NCBI RefSeq assembly: GCF_000178995.1
Contig: NZ_ADVZ01000003.1
Location: 186,001-250,000, forward strand
Origin: Afipia sp. 1NLS2
Lineage (GTDB): Bacteria; Pseudomonadota; Alphaproteobacteria; Rhizobiales; Xanthobacteraceae
Direction: 5' to 3'
Length of the DNA stretch: 64,000 nt
Shown here: piece by piece, positions 7,607 to 17,332 of the stretch
How positions within the stretch are numbered: position 1 is the stretch's first letter
Layout of the letters: every line of letters begins with the position of its first letter
Translations under genes and position numbers: made by a program
Notes under the pieces: model-generated
What the model was told of the DNA's origin: nothing
Seen by the model: the letters and a program-made list of their open reading frames with translations, nothing else
The model's database searches: none

Positions 7607-8398
7607 TCAGCCCAGCGGCTTGAGGATTTTTACCAGCTCGCGCTGGATGATCTCGTTGCCGCACACGACGTTGCCGGTTTCGAGCGCGGTGTCACCGCCC
7701 TCGATGCCGCTGACGGTGCCGCCTGCCTCGCGCACGATGATAAGGCCTGCCGCAATGTCCCACGGCTGCAAGTTGCGCTCCCAGTAGCCGTCGAGGCGGC
7801 CGGCAGCGACAAACGCCATGTCGAGGGATGCCGCGCCGAAGCGGCGCAGGCCCGCGACACGCGGCTGCAACTCCGCCATCTCGCGGCGCGACAGTTCATG
7901 ATCGCCACGCCCGATGTGCGGCAGGCCGCAGGCGATCACGCAATCCTCGAGTTTCTTGCGGGCGGCGACGCGCAGCCGCGTGTCGTTGAGGAAGGCGCCC
8001 TTGCCGCGCTCGGCGATATAGAGTTCTTCATTGCCGGGATTGTAGATCACGCCGGCGATGATCGTGCCCTCGCGCTGCAAGGCGATCGAGATCGCGAATT
8101 GCGGAATGCCGTGCAGGAAGTTCGTGGTGCCGTCGAGCGGGTCGACGATCCATGTGTTGCTCTTGTCGGTGCCCTCGCGGGTGCCGCCTTCCTCGCCGAG
8201 GAAGCCATAGCCGGGGCGCGCCTTGATGAGGTCGTCGTAGAGCATCTGCTCGGCGCGGCGGTCGGCCGCCGAGACGAAATTGGCGGGTCCCTTCAGCGAC
8301 ACCTGAAGATTTTCGATTTCACCCAGGTCGCGCTTGAGGCTGCGGCCGGCGCGGCGCGCGGCCTTGACCATGACGTTGATGAGGGCGGAATGAATCAT
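7607..8398 (-). CDS. suhB: Inositol-1-monophosphatase family protein
   Basis: The 263-residue protein carries all metal sites of the IMPase family: GEEGG (residues 68-72), WIVDPLDGTTNFLHG with DPLDGT at 86-91, and PWDIAAGLIIVREAGG with WDIAAG at 213-218. It should hydrolyse inositol phosphate or a related sugar phosphate with magnesium in the cytoplasm. SuhB homologues in Escherichia coli also take part in rRNA antitermination, which cannot be judged here. The ATG at 8398 has a weak ribosome site. A 129-base gap separates it from the motA-like gene on the same strand. Confidence 0.93.
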   Translation of the reverse strand: MIHSALINVMVKAARRAGRSLKRDLGEIENLQVSLKGPANFVSAADRRAEQMLYDDLIKARPGYGFLGEEGGTREGTDKSNTWIVDPLDGTTNFLHGIPQFAISIALQREGTIIAGVIYNPGNEELYIAERGKGAFLNDTRLRVAARKKLEDCVIACGLPHIGRGDHELSRREMAELQPRVAGLRRFGAASLDMAFVAAGRLDGYWERNLQPWDIAAGLIIVREAGGTVSGIEGGDTALETGNVVCGNEIIQRELVKILKPLG

Positions 8399-8516
8399 GG
8401 TGCGCGATCTTGGGTGAGGGAAAAGGCGGAATAATCCAGCGTTCAGGCGAGGGTATTGGCGTCAAAGGCCCATCAGGTCAAGTGCAGTGGCGTCAGGGGT
8501 GCCCGGCACACCGGGC

Positions 8517-9611
8517 TTATTTGATGCCGAACCATTTTTTGGCGGCCGCTTCGGCCTTGGCGCGGTCTTCCGCCGGGAGTTGCGCCATCTGGGCATCGAG
8601 GTCGGGATCGCTGGCACCGGCGGTCTTGGCGATCAGGTGCCATTTGAAACCTTCGACCTTGTTCTGTGGCGCGGCTTTGCCCTCGATCAGGACGTGGGCC
8701 AGCCGGTTCTGCGCGATCGGGCTGCCTTGCCGCGCGGCGCGGTTGAGCAGCGCGACGGCGGTGCGCTCGTCGCGGTTGACACCGGTGCCATTGAACAGCG
8801 CGATGGCATATTCGACCTCGGCATCGAGGTTGTCGGCGAGCGCGGCGGCGCCCAAAAGCTTCGCGGCCTCGACCGGATTCTTCTCGACGCCACGGCCTTC
8901 CTTGTAAAACGTGGCGAGCGCGTATTGCGCCTCCGGGTTGCCCTTATCGGCGGCCTGACGAAACAGCTCGGCCGCGCGCTTGATGTCTTGCGGAAACACC
9001 TGACCTTCGAGATAGAGCAGGCCGAGATTGTAAGCGGCTTCCGGCTTGCCGAGCTTGGCGGCTGCGGCGAGCAGTTTCGCGCCTTCGTTGCGGTCGACGG
9101 TGCCGCTGCGCCCGGAGATATACATCATGCCGAGCGCGAAGATCGCCTCGCGGTCGCCGCGGTCGGCGGCCTTCTTGTACCAGCTTGCGGCGAGCGGCTC
9201 GTCGCGCTTGACGCCGAAGCCGTTGGAATAGATTTCGCCGATCAGCGTCATCGACTTCGGATCGCCCTTCTCGGTCGCGCGCCGGATGGCAAGCGCCAGC
9301 GCGGTCTTGTAACGGCCTTCCTGAAACGCGCCGTAGGCGAGATCGACGTTCGGATCGTCGGATTCCGGCGGCAGGGTGACGGTATTGGCGGCGGCGGGTT
9401 GTGCGGACGCCTTCGGGGCGGTCTTCGGTGCCACTTTGGGCGTGGTTTTCGGCGAAGCCTTTGGTGGAGCCTTGGGTCTGGGCGCAGCCTTCGGCGGCTG
9501 TACGGGTGCGGGCTGCGCGGAAGGCAGCGCCATCTGTGCGAAGCTGTTGCCGCTCGCAAGGCAGAACGTCGTAGCCGTCAACAGAACCGTGAGACGAGAC
9601 GCGCGGATCAT
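8517..9611 (-). CDS. Exported Sel1-repeat (TPR-like) protein
   Basis: The 364-residue protein starts with a signal peptide (MIRASRLTVLLTATTFCLASG, probable cleavage after SFA), followed by a lysine-, proline- and alanine-rich linker to about residue 75. From about residue 90 to 325 run consecutive Sel1-like repeats of about 36 residues with the pattern GDxxAxxxLGxxYxxGxGV, for example KGNPEAQYALATFYKEGRGV. Such periplasmic helical solenoids mediate protein contacts. The start at 9611 overlaps the stop of the ThiE-like gene as ATGA. The longer in-frame extension to 9824 would run inside that gene and is rejected. Confidence 0.87.
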   Translation of the reverse strand: MIRASRLTVLLTATTFCLASGNSFAQMALPSAQPAPVQPPKAAPRPKAPPKASPKTTPKVAPKTAPKASAQPAAANTVTLPPESDDPNVDLAYGAFQEGRYKTALALAIRRATEKGDPKSMTLIGEIYSNGFGVKRDEPLAASWYKKAADRGDREAIFALGMMYISGRSGTVDRNEGAKLLAAAAKLGKPEAAYNLGLLYLEGQVFPQDIKRAAELFRQAADKGNPEAQYALATFYKEGRGVEKNPVEAAKLLGAAALADNLDAEVEYAIALFNGTGVNRDERTAVALLNRAARQGSPIAQNRLAHVLIEGKAAPQNKVEGFKWHLIAKTAGASDPDLDAQMAQLPAEDRAKAEAAAKKWFGIK

Positions 9612-10288
9612 GTGTGCGACGCCTGTGTTGCGCCGAATGCCTGATTGAAACGCTCGGCGATCACGGCCTGCGCCTCGGCCAAGGCGGCCTTCGGTCCGCG
9701 CGCATCGCTCCAGACGAAATCGGCGACCATGATGAAGTCGGCACCGGAGCCGGCGAACAGCGCTGCTTCCTCCAGCGTCGCGGCATAGCCGACGCAGGGC
9801 GGCTCGAACAATTCGGCCCACCATTGCAGCCGTTCGAAGATCGCATCTGGAGATGGACGCTCGCCATGGCTGTCGGGCTCGCCGAACAGCAGATAGTCCG
9901 CGCCGTTTTCGCCCGCGAGCATGGCGTCATGACGGGTGTGCAACTGCCCGACGCCGAGAATGCGCTGCGGCTTGAGCGAGGATGCGTCCTCCATCCCCTG
10001 CAAGCCGTCGACGTGGGCGCCGTCTGCGCCCGCGCGCGCGACGAGATTGTGATGATGCTCGACCAGAAGCGCCGTACCGGCCTTCTGCACAGGGACCACG
10101 AGGGTCTTGATGCGCGAGGTCAATGTGCGCTCGTCGGCGTCCGCTAGGCGGAGCAACAGCGCCGCGATGTCGAATTCAGCAAGCAGCGGCGGCAACGATG
10201 CGGCGAACGCCGCCGTGTCGTCGAGCGCGGGCGTGGCCAGATAGAGGCGGGGCGCGGGCCGGGCAGATGAGGAGGATTTAGGGGCCAT
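9608..10288 (-). CDS. ThiE-like TIM-barrel protein, divergent from thiamine phosphate synthase
   Basis: The 226-residue protein aligns by eye with thiamine phosphate synthase: RLYLATPALDD at the N-terminus, VEHHHNLVARAGADGAHV in the middle and a late GADFIMVADFVW segment. Key ThiE motifs are altered, however. The LGQxD that usually follows GADGxHL reads DGLQGMED, and the pyrophosphate-binding GPxxxTxTK reads FGEPDSHGERP. A real synthase activity is therefore doubtful. It is coupled to the Sel1 gene, and with aldolase upstream on the same strand it may be part of the fba transcript, although a terminator lies between. Confidence 0.72.
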   Translation of the reverse strand: MAPKSSSSARPAPRLYLATPALDDTAAFAASLPPLLAEFDIAALLLRLADADERTLTSRIKTLVVPVQKAGTALLVEHHHNLVARAGADGAHVDGLQGMEDASSLKPQRILGVGQLHTRHDAMLAGENGADYLLFGEPDSHGERPSPDAIFERLQWWAELFEPPCVGYAATLEEAALFAGSGADFIMVADFVWSDARGPKAALAEAQAVIAERFNQAFGATQASHT

Positions 10289-10338
10289 GGGAAAATCGGT
10301 AACCGACGATCAGGAAGGCCACAAGCCTTGAAGCAAAA

Positions 10339-10360
10339 ATGCGCCGCGGATGCGGCGCAT
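10339..10360 (-). terminator. Terminator downstream of the aldolase gene
   Basis: ATGCGCCGC and GCGGCGCAT form a nine-base stem with a four-base loop. On the minus strand it is followed by TTTTTGC. Confidence 0.82.
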
Positions 10361-10403
10361 TTTCACATTTCGAGCAGTTCGAATTTTAGGTGTCGAGGCT
10401 GCT

Positions 10404-11432
10404 TTACGCCGCCTTTTTGCCTTCAAGATCGGCCTTCCATTCGCCCTTGCTGGCGAGGCCGTTCATGCGGGCGCGATGCTCGAATGCAGCTTGCGCTGCC
10501 GGCACGTTCTCGGACTTGCCCGACCATGCCTTCTGCGGCGCGGCCTGCAGCGCGCGGCCGTAGGAGAAGGTGAGCTTCCACGGCAGGCCGCCGATCCGGT
10601 TCATGGCGTCGAGATGCGCGGTCGCCTCCTCGTCGGACTGGCCGCCCGACAGGAACGCGATGCCCGGCACCGCCGACGGCGTGGTGTTCTTCAGCATGCG
10701 AATGGTCTTTTCTGCGACTTCCTGCACCGAGGCGCGCTTGGCTGCCTTCTTGCCGGAGATCGCCATGTTCGGCTTCAGGATCATGCCTTCCAGCGCGACC
10801 TTCTGGTAGTAAAGCTCCTGGAAGACTTCCTTGAGCACGAACTCAGTGACTTCGTAGCAGCGGTCGATGTCGTGATCGCCGTCCATCAACACTTCCGGCT
10901 CGACGATCGGAACGATCTGCGCCGCCTGGCAAAGGGCTGCATAGCGCGCGAGCGCATGAGCGTTGGTGCGCACGGCGGTGTAGCTCGGGATACCCTTGCC
11001 AATGTCGATCACGCCGCGCCATTTCGCGAAGCGCGCACCGTGCTCGTAATATTTCTTCAGGCGCTCGGCGAGCTTGTCGAGGCCGACGGTGATGAGTTCG
11101 CCGGGGCAGCCGGGCAGGGCTTGTGTGCCTTCATCGACCTTGATGCCGGGAATGGAGCCCGCCTGTTCGATCAGCTTGACCAGCGGCGTGCCGTCCTTCG
11201 CCTTCTGCCAGAAGGTTTCGTCGTAGAGGATAACGCCGGAGATATTTTCGGTCATCGCCTTCTTCGAGCGAAACAGCAGTTCGCGATAGTCGCGGCGGCT
11301 GTCTTCGGTCGACTCCACGCCGATCGGGTCGAAACGCTTCTTGATGGTGCCGGAGGATTCGTCGGCAGCCAGAATGCCGCGCCCGGGCGCGACCATGGCA
11401 TTGGCTACCTTGTTGAGGTCAGCGAGATTCAT
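10404..11432 (-). CDS. Fructose-bisphosphate aldolase, class I
   Basis: The 342-residue enzyme cleaves fructose 1,6-bisphosphate to glyceraldehyde 3-phosphate and dihydroxyacetone phosphate, and in autotrophs also condenses them. It is the Schiff-base class: LAADESSGTIKKRF (residues 21-34) and LEGMILKPNM (214-223), with the imine-forming lysine at 220, are both intact. No metal-binding histidines of class II are seen. The ATG at 11432 follows GGAGAG; the in-frame TTG at 11447 is rejected. It is transcribed after pgk and gap with its own terminator. Confidence 0.95.
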   Translation of the reverse strand: MNLADLNKVANAMVAPGRGILAADESSGTIKKRFDPIGVESTEDSRRDYRELLFRSKKAMTENISGVILYDETFWQKAKDGTPLVKLIEQAGSIPGIKVDEGTQALPGCPGELITVGLDKLAERLKKYYEHGARFAKWRGVIDIGKGIPSYTAVRTNAHALARYAALCQAAQIVPIVEPEVLMDGDHDIDRCYEVTEFVLKEVFQELYYQKVALEGMILKPNMAISGKKAAKRASVQEVAEKTIRMLKNTTPSAVPGIAFLSGGQSDEEATAHLDAMNRIGGLPWKLTFSYGRALQAAPQKAWSGKSENVPAAQAAFEHRARMNGLASKGEWKADLEGKKAA

Positions 11433-11546
11433 CGAGCTCTCCTGCAAGCGACTGATCTAAGGGATGGGGTTTCGGTTGTTGTAATTCGTGGACGGGTGGC
11501 CGGTTCCGCCCCATTCGGGCCAATCTACCCAAACGGCGCGGGATTG

Positions 11547-12746
11547 TCATTTGGCCCGCAGCACCTCGACGCCGGGCAGCGGCTTGCCTTCCATCCATTC
11601 AAGGAAGGCACCGCCTGCGGTCGAGACATAAGTAAAGTCGGGCGCGACACCGGCATGGTTGAGGGCTGCGACAGTATCGCCGCCGCCCGCCACCGAGATC
11701 AGCTTGCCCTCGCGGGTGAGGCCGGCGGCATGGCGCGCGGCCTGCACGGTGCCGCGGTCGAACGGCGACAGCTCAAACGCGCCGAGCGGACCGTTCCACA
11801 CCACCGTCTTGGCGTCGTCGAAGGCGGCGCGCACACGATCCACGGACTTCGGGCCGACATCGAGGATCATTGCGTCGGCCGGGATGGCGTCGAGGCCGCA
11901 GGCCTGCGACGGCGCATGAGCAACGAACTCACGGGCGATCACTGCGTCTACCGGCAGGATCACGGCGCACTTGGCGGCTTCGGCTTTTTCCAGAATCCGC
12001 AACGCGGTCGGCGCCAGTTCCTTTTCGCAGAGCGACTTGCCGACATTCACGCCCTGCGCATGCAGGAAGGTGTTGGCCATGCCGCCGCCGATCACCAGCG
12101 CATCGACCTTGGTGACGAGGTTTTCGAGAAGATCGAGCTTGGTCGAGACTTTCGCGCCGCCGATTACGGCAGCGACCGGATGGGTCGGCGCTTCCAGCGC
12201 CTTGGTCAGCGCGTCGAGTTCGGCCTGCATCGAGCGCCCGGCATAGGCGGGCAGCACATGGCCGAGGCCTTCGGTCGAGGCGTGGGCGCGGTGCGCGCAG
12301 GAGAAGGCGTCGTTGATCCAGATATCGCCGAGCTTGGCGAGTTCGGCGACAAAAGCAGGATCGTTCTTTTCCTCGCCTTTATGGAAGCGAGTGTTCTCGA
12401 GGCAAATGATGTCGCCGGGCTTCATCCAGGACACGGCATCCTCCGCCTTCTTGCCGATGCAGTCGTCGACGAACTCGACGTGCCGCCGCAGCATGTAGGC
12501 GAGCGTGATCGCGACGGGCTTCAGCGATTCCTTCGGATTGACCACGCCTTTGGGCCGGCCGAAGTGCGAGAGCAGGATAACCTTGCCGCCCTTTTCGGCG
12601 ATCTCCGTAATGGTCTTGGTGACGCGCTCGAGTCGCGTGGCGTCGGAGACGCGGCCATTGTCCATCGGGACGTTGAGATCGACACGCAAGAGGACGCGCT
12701 TGTTGTGCACGTCGACGTCGTCGAGGGTGCGAAAGAGGCTAGTCAT
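11547..12746 (-). CDS. pgk: Phosphoglycerate kinase
   Basis: The 399-residue enzyme transfers phosphate between 1,3-bisphosphoglycerate and ADP. Family marks are [13 protein letters not shown] near residues 22-34, SHFGRPKG near 60-67, the hinge [12 protein letters not shown] near 200 and the nucleotide-site GGGDTVAAL near the end. The start at 12746 has AAGGAG upstream. It sits between gap and the aldolase on the same strand, with 151 bases to gap and 114 to the aldolase, so the genes may form one transcript or have internal promoters. Confidence 0.96.
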   Translation of the reverse strand: MTSLFRTLDDVDVHNKRVLLRVDLNVPMDNGRVSDATRLERVTKTITEIAEKGGKVILLSHFGRPKGVVNPKESLKPVAITLAYMLRRHVEFVDDCIGKKAEDAVSWMKPGDIICLENTRFHKGEEKNDPAFVAELAKLGDIWINDAFSCAHRAHASTEGLGHVLPAYAGRSMQAELDALTKALEAPTHPVAAVIGGAKVSTKLDLLENLVTKVDALVIGGGMANTFLHAQGVNVGKSLCEKELAPTALRILEKAEAAKCAVILPVDAVIAREFVAHAPSQACGLDAIPADAMILDVGPKSVDRVRAAFDDAKTVVWNGPLGAFELSPFDRGTVQAARHAAGLTREGKLISVAGGGDTVAALNHAGVAPDFTYVSTAGGAFLEWMEGKPLPGVEVLRAK

Positions 12747-12848
12747 GGGTCTCCTTGTCCCCGAACCCGATGCATCGCCATCGGCGCGTGAATATGCGTC
12801 ACCGACGCGCGGACGACGGAAGCTTGAACCGCCGTCCTCGTGAAGCGG

Positions 12849-12889
12849 TTCCGGGCGGCGCGCCGTTACATGGATCGCGTCGCCCGGAA
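12849..12889 (-). other. Inverted repeat between gap and pgk
   Basis: TTCCGGGCG and CGCCCGGAA pair exactly across 23 bases, starting nine bases after the gap stop codon. There is no U-run, so it may slow or process the gap-pgk mRNA rather than terminate it. Confidence 0.45.
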
Positions 12890-12897
12890 AATTTAGG

Positions 12898-13905
12898 TCA
12901 GATCAGCTTGCCCATCGCGACAGCGGTATCGGCCATGCGGTTGGAGAAGCCCCACTCGTTGTCGTACCACGACATCACGCGCACCAGCTTGCCGCCCTGC
13001 ACCTTGGTCTGGTCGGTGGCGAAGATCGAGGAGTGCTGGTCGCCGTTGAAGTCGATCGACACGTTGGGATGATCGGTGACGCCAAGAATGTTCTTGAGCT
13101 GCTGTTGCGAGGCGCGGCGGATCGCGTCGTTGACCTCATCCTTGGTGGTCTCGCGCTTGGCGACGATCTTGAGATCGATCACGGAGACGTTCGGTGTCGG
13201 CACGCGAATCGAGACGCCATCGAGCTTGCCCTTGAGTTCGGGCAGCACCAGGCCGATGGCCTTGGCCGCGCCGGTCGAGGTTGGGATCATCGACAGGCCG
13301 GCGGCGCGGGCGCGATAGAGATCCTTGTGCACGGTATCGAGCGTCGGCTGGTCGCCGGTGTAGGCGTGGACCGTGGTCATGAAGCCGGTCTCGATGCCGA
13401 CGGTGTCATTCAGCACCTTGGCGACCGGCGCGAGGCAGTTGGTCGTGCAGGAGCCGTTCGAGACGACGACGTGATCCTTTGTCAGCGTGTCATGGTTGAC
13501 GCCGAAAACGATGGTGGCGTCGGCGCCGTCGGCGGGAGCGGAGACCAGCACGCGCTTGGCACCAGCGGTGAGGTGTGCGGCCGCCTTGTCGCGCGCGGTG
13601 AAGATGCCGGTGCACTCCATCGCGATGTCGATGTTGAGCTCCTTCCACGGCAGCGTCGCGGGATCGCGGATCGCGGTGACCTTGATCTTGCCGTAGCCGA
13701 TATCGATGGTGTCACCGTCGACCTTCACTTCGCCGGGGAAACGGCCATGCACCGAGTCGTAGCGGAGCAAATGGGCGTTGGTCTCGACCGGGGCCAGATC
13801 GTTGATCGCAACCACCTGGATGTCGGTGCGCTTGGACTCATGTATCGCACGCAGCACGTTGCGGCCGATGCGGCCAAATCCATTGATCGCGACGCGGATG
13901 GTCAT
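12898..13905 (-). CDS. gap: Type I glyceraldehyde-3-phosphate dehydrogenase
   Basis: The 335-residue enzyme oxidises glyceraldehyde 3-phosphate with NAD and phosphate. The N-terminal [15 protein letters not shown] binds the dinucleotide, the catalytic cysteine is C153 in [12 protein letters not shown], and its histidine partner is H180 in TVHAYTGDQ. The ATG at 13905 follows AAGGAG seven bases upstream; the frame extension to 13974 is not needed. It is preceded on the same strand by transketolase, so the order tkt-gap-pgk-fba covers four consecutive or linked steps shared by the Calvin cycle and glycolysis. Confidence 0.96.
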   Translation of the reverse strand: MTIRVAINGFGRIGRNVLRAIHESKRTDIQVVAINDLAPVETNAHLLRYDSVHGRFPGEVKVDGDTIDIGYGKIKVTAIRDPATLPWKELNIDIAMECTGIFTARDKAAAHLTAGAKRVLVSAPADGADATIVFGVNHDTLTKDHVVVSNGSCTTNCLAPVAKVLNDTVGIETGFMTTVHAYTGDQPTLDTVHKDLYRARAAGLSMIPTSTGAAKAIGLVLPELKGKLDGVSIRVPTPNVSVIDLKIVAKRETTKDEVNDAIRRASQQQLKNILGVTDHPNVSIDFNGDQHSSIFATDQTKVQGGKLVRVMSWYDNEWGFSNRMADTAVAMGKLI

Positions 13906-14003
13906 TCCATTCTCCTTAAAGCCTGAATTGACGTTTTTCGGGGCGGTTTTGCCCCGAATGACGCCCTGATGCAATTATCCGAAGCGGCAATATCCATGCA
14001 GGG

Positions 14004-16010
14004 TTACCGCTTGAGCCGGGCTTCGGCAGCGGTGGCGACTGCCTCCGCCGTGATGCCGAAATGGCTGTACAGCGTCTTATATGGGGCGCTGGCGCCGAAT
14101 CCGCTCATGCCGACGAAGATTCCGTCCGAGCCGATGATGGCGTCCCAGCCCTGTCGAATCGCGGCTTCCACGCCGACCTTCACCGGTGCATTGCCGATCA
14201 GCGCTGCGCGCACGGCTTCCGGAGCCTCCAGGAACAGGTCCATGCATGGCACCGACACCACCCGCGCGGCGATGCCACGCGCGGCGAGCAGCTTCTGCGC
14301 TTCCACCGCCAGCGAGACTTCCGAGCCCGAGGCGAAGATCGAGACCTTCGCTTCGCCATCGGCCTTGGAGATTTCGTAGGCGCCGGCGGCGCATTTGTTG
14401 TCGGCGTCATTGCTGCGGCGGAGCTGCGGCAGGTTCTGGCGCGTCAGTGCGAGCACGCTCGGGCGGTCTTTCGCCTCCAGCGCAAGCTGCCAGCACTCCA
14501 GCGTCTCAACGGTGTCGCACGGCCGGAACACGTTGAGGTTCGGGATCGCGCGCAATGCTGCGACATGTTCGACCGGTTGGTGCGTCGGTCCGTCCTCGCC
14601 CAATCCGATGGAATCGTGGGTCAGCACATGGATGACGCACTCGCCCATCAGCGCGGCGAGCCGCAGCGACGGACGCAGGTAGTCGGAGAACACCAGGAAC
14701 GTACCGGAATACGGAATGATGCCGCCGTGCAGCGCCATGCCATTCATCGCTGCCGCCATGCCGTGTTCGCGAATGCCATAGTTCACGTAACGTCCACCGT
14801 AATTGTTGGCGGAGATCGCGACCATGTCCTTGATGCGGGTGTTGTTGGAGCCGGTGAGATCCGCCGAGCCGCCGACCATTTCCGGCACCGCCGGGATCAG
14901 CACTTCCAGCGCGCGTTCCGACGCGGTGCGCGTGGCGATGTCCTTCGGAGCCTCCGCCAGCGCCGCCTTCATCTTGGCGACGGCATCCTTGAGCGCCTTC
15001 GCGGGCAGATCGCCCTTCATGCGGCGCTCGAATTCCGCGCGCTGTCCAGCATCCTTGGAGGCGAGCTTCTTCGCCCATTCGGCGTGAACGGCTGCGCCGC
15101 GCGAACCGGCGGCGCGCCAGGCCTCGAGAATGTCGGCGGGGATTTCAAACGGCGGTGCATCCCAGTTCAGTTGCTTGCGCGCGCCCGCGATTTCTTCGGC
15201 GCCGAGCGGCGAGCCGTGCGACTTCGAGGTGCCCGCCTTGGTCGGCGCGCCGAAAGCGATAGTAGTCTTGCAGGCGATCAGCGTCGGGCGATCAGACTTC
15301 TGCGCGCGCGCGATCGCATCCACGATAGCGTCGTGATTATGACCGTCGATGCGCTCAGCGGCCCAGCCCGCGGCTTCAAAACGCTTCACCTGATCGACCG
15401 AATCCGACAGCGAGATCGCGCCGTCGATCGAGATGCCGTTGTCGTCGAACAGCACGATCATCTTGTTGAGCTTGAGATGGCCTGCAAGCGCGATGGCTTC
15501 CTGGCTGATGCCTTCCATCAGGTCGCCATCGGAGGCGAGCACGTAGGTGGTGTGATCGACGATGTCGCCGCCGAACTCGGCCGCGAGGTGACGCTCCGCG
15601 AGCGCCATGCCGACGGCTGTTGAAATACCCTGACCGAGCGGACCGGTGGTCATCTCGATGCCGGGGGTGATGAAGTTCTCCGGATGTCCCGGCGTCAGCG
15701 AGCCGAGCTGACGGAAATTCTTGATCTGATCGATCGTCATCGCCTCGTTGCCGGTGAGATACAGCAACGCATAAAGCAGCATCGAGCCGTGACCGGCCGA
15801 GAGCACGAAGCGGTCACGGTCAGCCCATTTCGGATCGCGCGCATCGAACTTCAGGAACTGTGTGAAAAGCACGGTGGCGATGTCGGCGGCGCCCATCGGC
15901 AGGCCGGGATGACCCGAGTTTGCTTTCTCCACGGCGTCCATCGCGAGAGCGCGGATCGCGTTGGCCATGCGGGACGGATCGACACGCGGGGTCTTCGCTT
16001 GAAACGTCAT
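14004..16010 (-). CDS. tkt: Transketolase
   Basis: The 668-residue thiamine-diphosphate enzyme moves two-carbon units between sugar phosphates in the pentose phosphate and Calvin pathways. The N-terminal half shows [20 protein letters not shown] and the cofactor motif [20 protein letters not shown] ending in DDN. The middle has the [15 protein letters not shown] pyrimidine-domain motif, and the C-terminus is a typical transketolase-C domain. The ATG at 16010 ([11 protein letters not shown]) is chosen; its ribosome site is weak and M14 of this frame is an alternative. It begins the glycolytic block and is divergent from the zapA operon. Confidence 0.95.
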   Translation of the reverse strand: MTFQAKTPRVDPSRMANAIRALAMDAVEKANSGHPGLPMGAADIATVLFTQFLKFDARDPKWADRDRFVLSAGHGSMLLYALLYLTGNEAMTIDQIKNFRQLGSLTPGHPENFITPGIEMTTGPLGQGISTAVGMALAERHLAAEFGGDIVDHTTYVLASDGDLMEGISQEAIALAGHLKLNKMIVLFDDNGISIDGAISLSDSVDQVKRFEAAGWAAERIDGHNHDAIVDAIARAQKSDRPTLIACKTTIAFGAPTKAGTSKSHGSPLGAEEIAGARKQLNWDAPPFEIPADILEAWRAAGSRGAAVHAEWAKKLASKDAGQRAEFERRMKGDLPAKALKDAVAKMKAALAEAPKDIATRTASERALEVLIPAVPEMVGGSADLTGSNNTRIKDMVAISANNYGGRYVNYGIREHGMAAAMNGMALHGGIIPYSGTFLVFSDYLRPSLRLAALMGECVIHVLTHDSIGLGEDGPTHQPVEHVAALRAIPNLNVFRPCDTVETLECWQLALEAKDRPSVLALTRQNLPQLRRSNDADNKCAAGAYEISKADGEAKVSIFASGSEVSLAVEAQKLLAARGIAARVVSVPCMDLFLEAPEAVRAALIGNAPVKVGVEAAIRQGWDAIIGSDGIFVGMSGFGASAPYKTLYSHFGITAEAVATAAEARLKR

Positions 16011-16196
16011 GGATCGGGACCTGAAAAATGTTTCCAAAAAGGCGGGATATTGCAGTCGTATGACCGCGGCCGGTGGATAGCACCGACGCACCCGTGAGTC
16101 CAAGAATCAAACGGGAAATCAACGCGCGGAGGAGGTGTTCGAAAGACGAATGCCACACGATTGCCGCGCTTAACGGTGCATAGCGTCAACACGACG

Positions 16197-16225
16197 TTGC
16201 AAGAGCGCGAATCGGACCGTAGATT
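16197..16225 (+). promoter_or_regulatory. Sigma-70 type promoter of the DUF4164-zapA operon
   Basis: TTGCAA (16197-16202) and TAGATT (16220-16225) are 17 bases apart, predicting a start near 16232. It lies in the 307-base divergent gap 16011-16317; I see no clear promoter for tkt and no other feature in the rest of that gap. Confidence 0.6.
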
Positions 16226-16317
16226 CAGCAACTAAATGCTTGCTGGACCGGGATTTTCCGATGAGATCGGCCGCTCAACCTTCCATGGTTCAACATCCGA
16301 GACCGAATGGCTCGTAT

Positions 16318-16656
16318 ATGAACGACCGTATGCCCAACGCCTTCGCCGCCGGCGAAACTGCGGCACCGGCTGCTTCTTCTGCCGCGAGCGAGATCGAGGC
16401 TGCGACACGGCGACTCGCGGCAGCCCTCGATGCGCTGGAGAGCGCGGTGGAACGCCGTCGCGAATACGATCGTGGCAGCGACGAGTTGGCAGCGCGCATT
16501 CAGTCGCTCGGCGTGGATCGTTCGCGCCTCGCCAATGAACTCGACGGCACCCTGGTGCGGTCGCGCGAGCTCGAGCGCACGAACCGTGAAATCGCCGAGC
16601 GCCTCGACGTCGCCATCGGCACGATACGTTCGGTGATCGAGGAGGACGCCTCGTGA
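16318..16656 (+). CDS. DUF4164 family coiled-coil protein
   Basis: This is a protein of about 112 residues with an almost fully helical, charged sequence from about residue 22 on (ATRRLAAALDALESAVERRREYD, then RSRELERTNREIAERLDVAIGTIRSVIEED), as in DUF4164, which occurs beside zapA in alphaproteobacteria. The start is uncertain: ATGs at 16261, 16285 and 16318 and a TTG at 16240 are in frame, and none has a clear ribosome site; 16318 is chosen because the predicted helix starts soon after. The stop overlaps the zapA GTG as GTGA, so the two are translationally coupled, suggesting a role at the division site. Confidence 0.82.
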   Translation: MNDRMPNAFAAGETAAPAASSAASEIEAATRRLAAALDALESAVERRREYDRGSDELAARIQSLGVDRSRLANELDGTLVRSRELERTNREIAERLDVAIGTIRSVIEEDAS

Positions 16657-17036
16657 GTCACGTCAACGTCACCATCAATGGCCGGCAATACCGCATGGCC
16701 TGCGAGGAAGGGCAGGAGACGCGGCTGCTGCGGCTGGCTGAAATGCTGGAGAGCCGCGTCACCGACCTGCGGGGCAAGTTCGGCGAGATCGGCGATCAGC
16801 GCCTGACGGTGATGGCGTCCCTCACCATCGCCGATGAGTTGCAGGACGCCGAGCGCCGCATCCGTGGCTTCGAGGAAGAGATCGAAGTGCTGCGCGAGGG
16901 CCGTGTGGCGGCATCGGATCGTGCCCGCGCCACCCAGAGCGCGATCGCCAATGCGCTTAACGCTGCCTCTGATCGCATCGAGCGGATGACGCAGGAATTG
17001 AACAAGCCGCTGGCGGGCAACGTCGCGCTCGGCTGA
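16653..17036 (+). CDS. zapA: Cell division protein ZapA
   Basis: The 127-residue protein begins with the ZapA signature VNVTINGRQYRMACEEGQE and continues into helices for dimerisation (TRLLRLAEMLESRVTDLRG and LTVMASLTIADELQDAERRI). ZapA binds FtsZ and bundles protofilaments at midcell. The start is a GTG overlapping the stop of the DUF4164 gene. It is followed by the 6S RNA gene, the arrangement usual in proteobacteria. Confidence 0.93.
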   Translation: MSHVNVTINGRQYRMACEEGQETRLLRLAEMLESRVTDLRGKFGEIGDQRLTVMASLTIADELQDAERRIRGFEEEIEVLREGRVAASDRARATQSAIANALNAASDRIERMTQELNKPLAGNVALG

Positions 17037-17123
17037 AATCGCTAGTTTCTCGTCAACCCCTCATCGGCTGAAATCGTCCGGCAACGGCTGGCGGCGCAGG
17101 GTGATCGTCGCTACATTGGGCAG

Positions 17124-17284
17124 GCGAGGCTGCAGCGCGCGTCAGGAGCCATATATCCCCGGGGCCTTATCGATCCTTTAGGGAACTGTCCCTGGCCGGG
17201 TCCGTGGACCCGGACATATGGTGCCCACCTACTTTCGTAGGGAACTCCGGGATCGAGTGCTTCAACGGCGACCGTGGCTTCGCA
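17124..17284 (+). ncRNA. ssrS: 6S RNA
   Basis: The position between zapA and the 5-formyl-THF cyclo-ligase gene is the classic site of ssrS. The ends pair: GCGAGGC at 17124-17130 with GCTTCGC at 17277-17283. Inner complementary stretches (GGGTCCG with CGGACCC type pairs around 17200-17215, and CCCCGGGG and GGGAACT/CCTGG segments) give a long, interrupted hairpin with a central open region, where 6S RNA binds RNA polymerase-sigma70. TACATT at 17112-17117 is a plausible -10 box for a start near 17124. The exact ends are approximate. Confidence 0.85.
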
Positions 17285-17332
17285 CTTTCCTTTTTGTCCT
17301 CCAGGCATGACCGGATTTTCACTGAGGGCGCG

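Noticed and set aside
10350-12791. Open frame of 813 codons on the plus strand across the aldolase and phosphoglycerate kinase genes
   Set aside because: It is antisense to two genuine enzymes with intact active sites. Its translation is arginine- and histidine-rich without any family motif, typical of the mirror frame of GC-rich genes.
17204-17332. Longer start for the folate cyclo-ligase at 17204
   Set aside because: This segment lies in the 6S RNA and has no homology to the enzyme; the GTG at 17333 with GAGGG gives the normal length.
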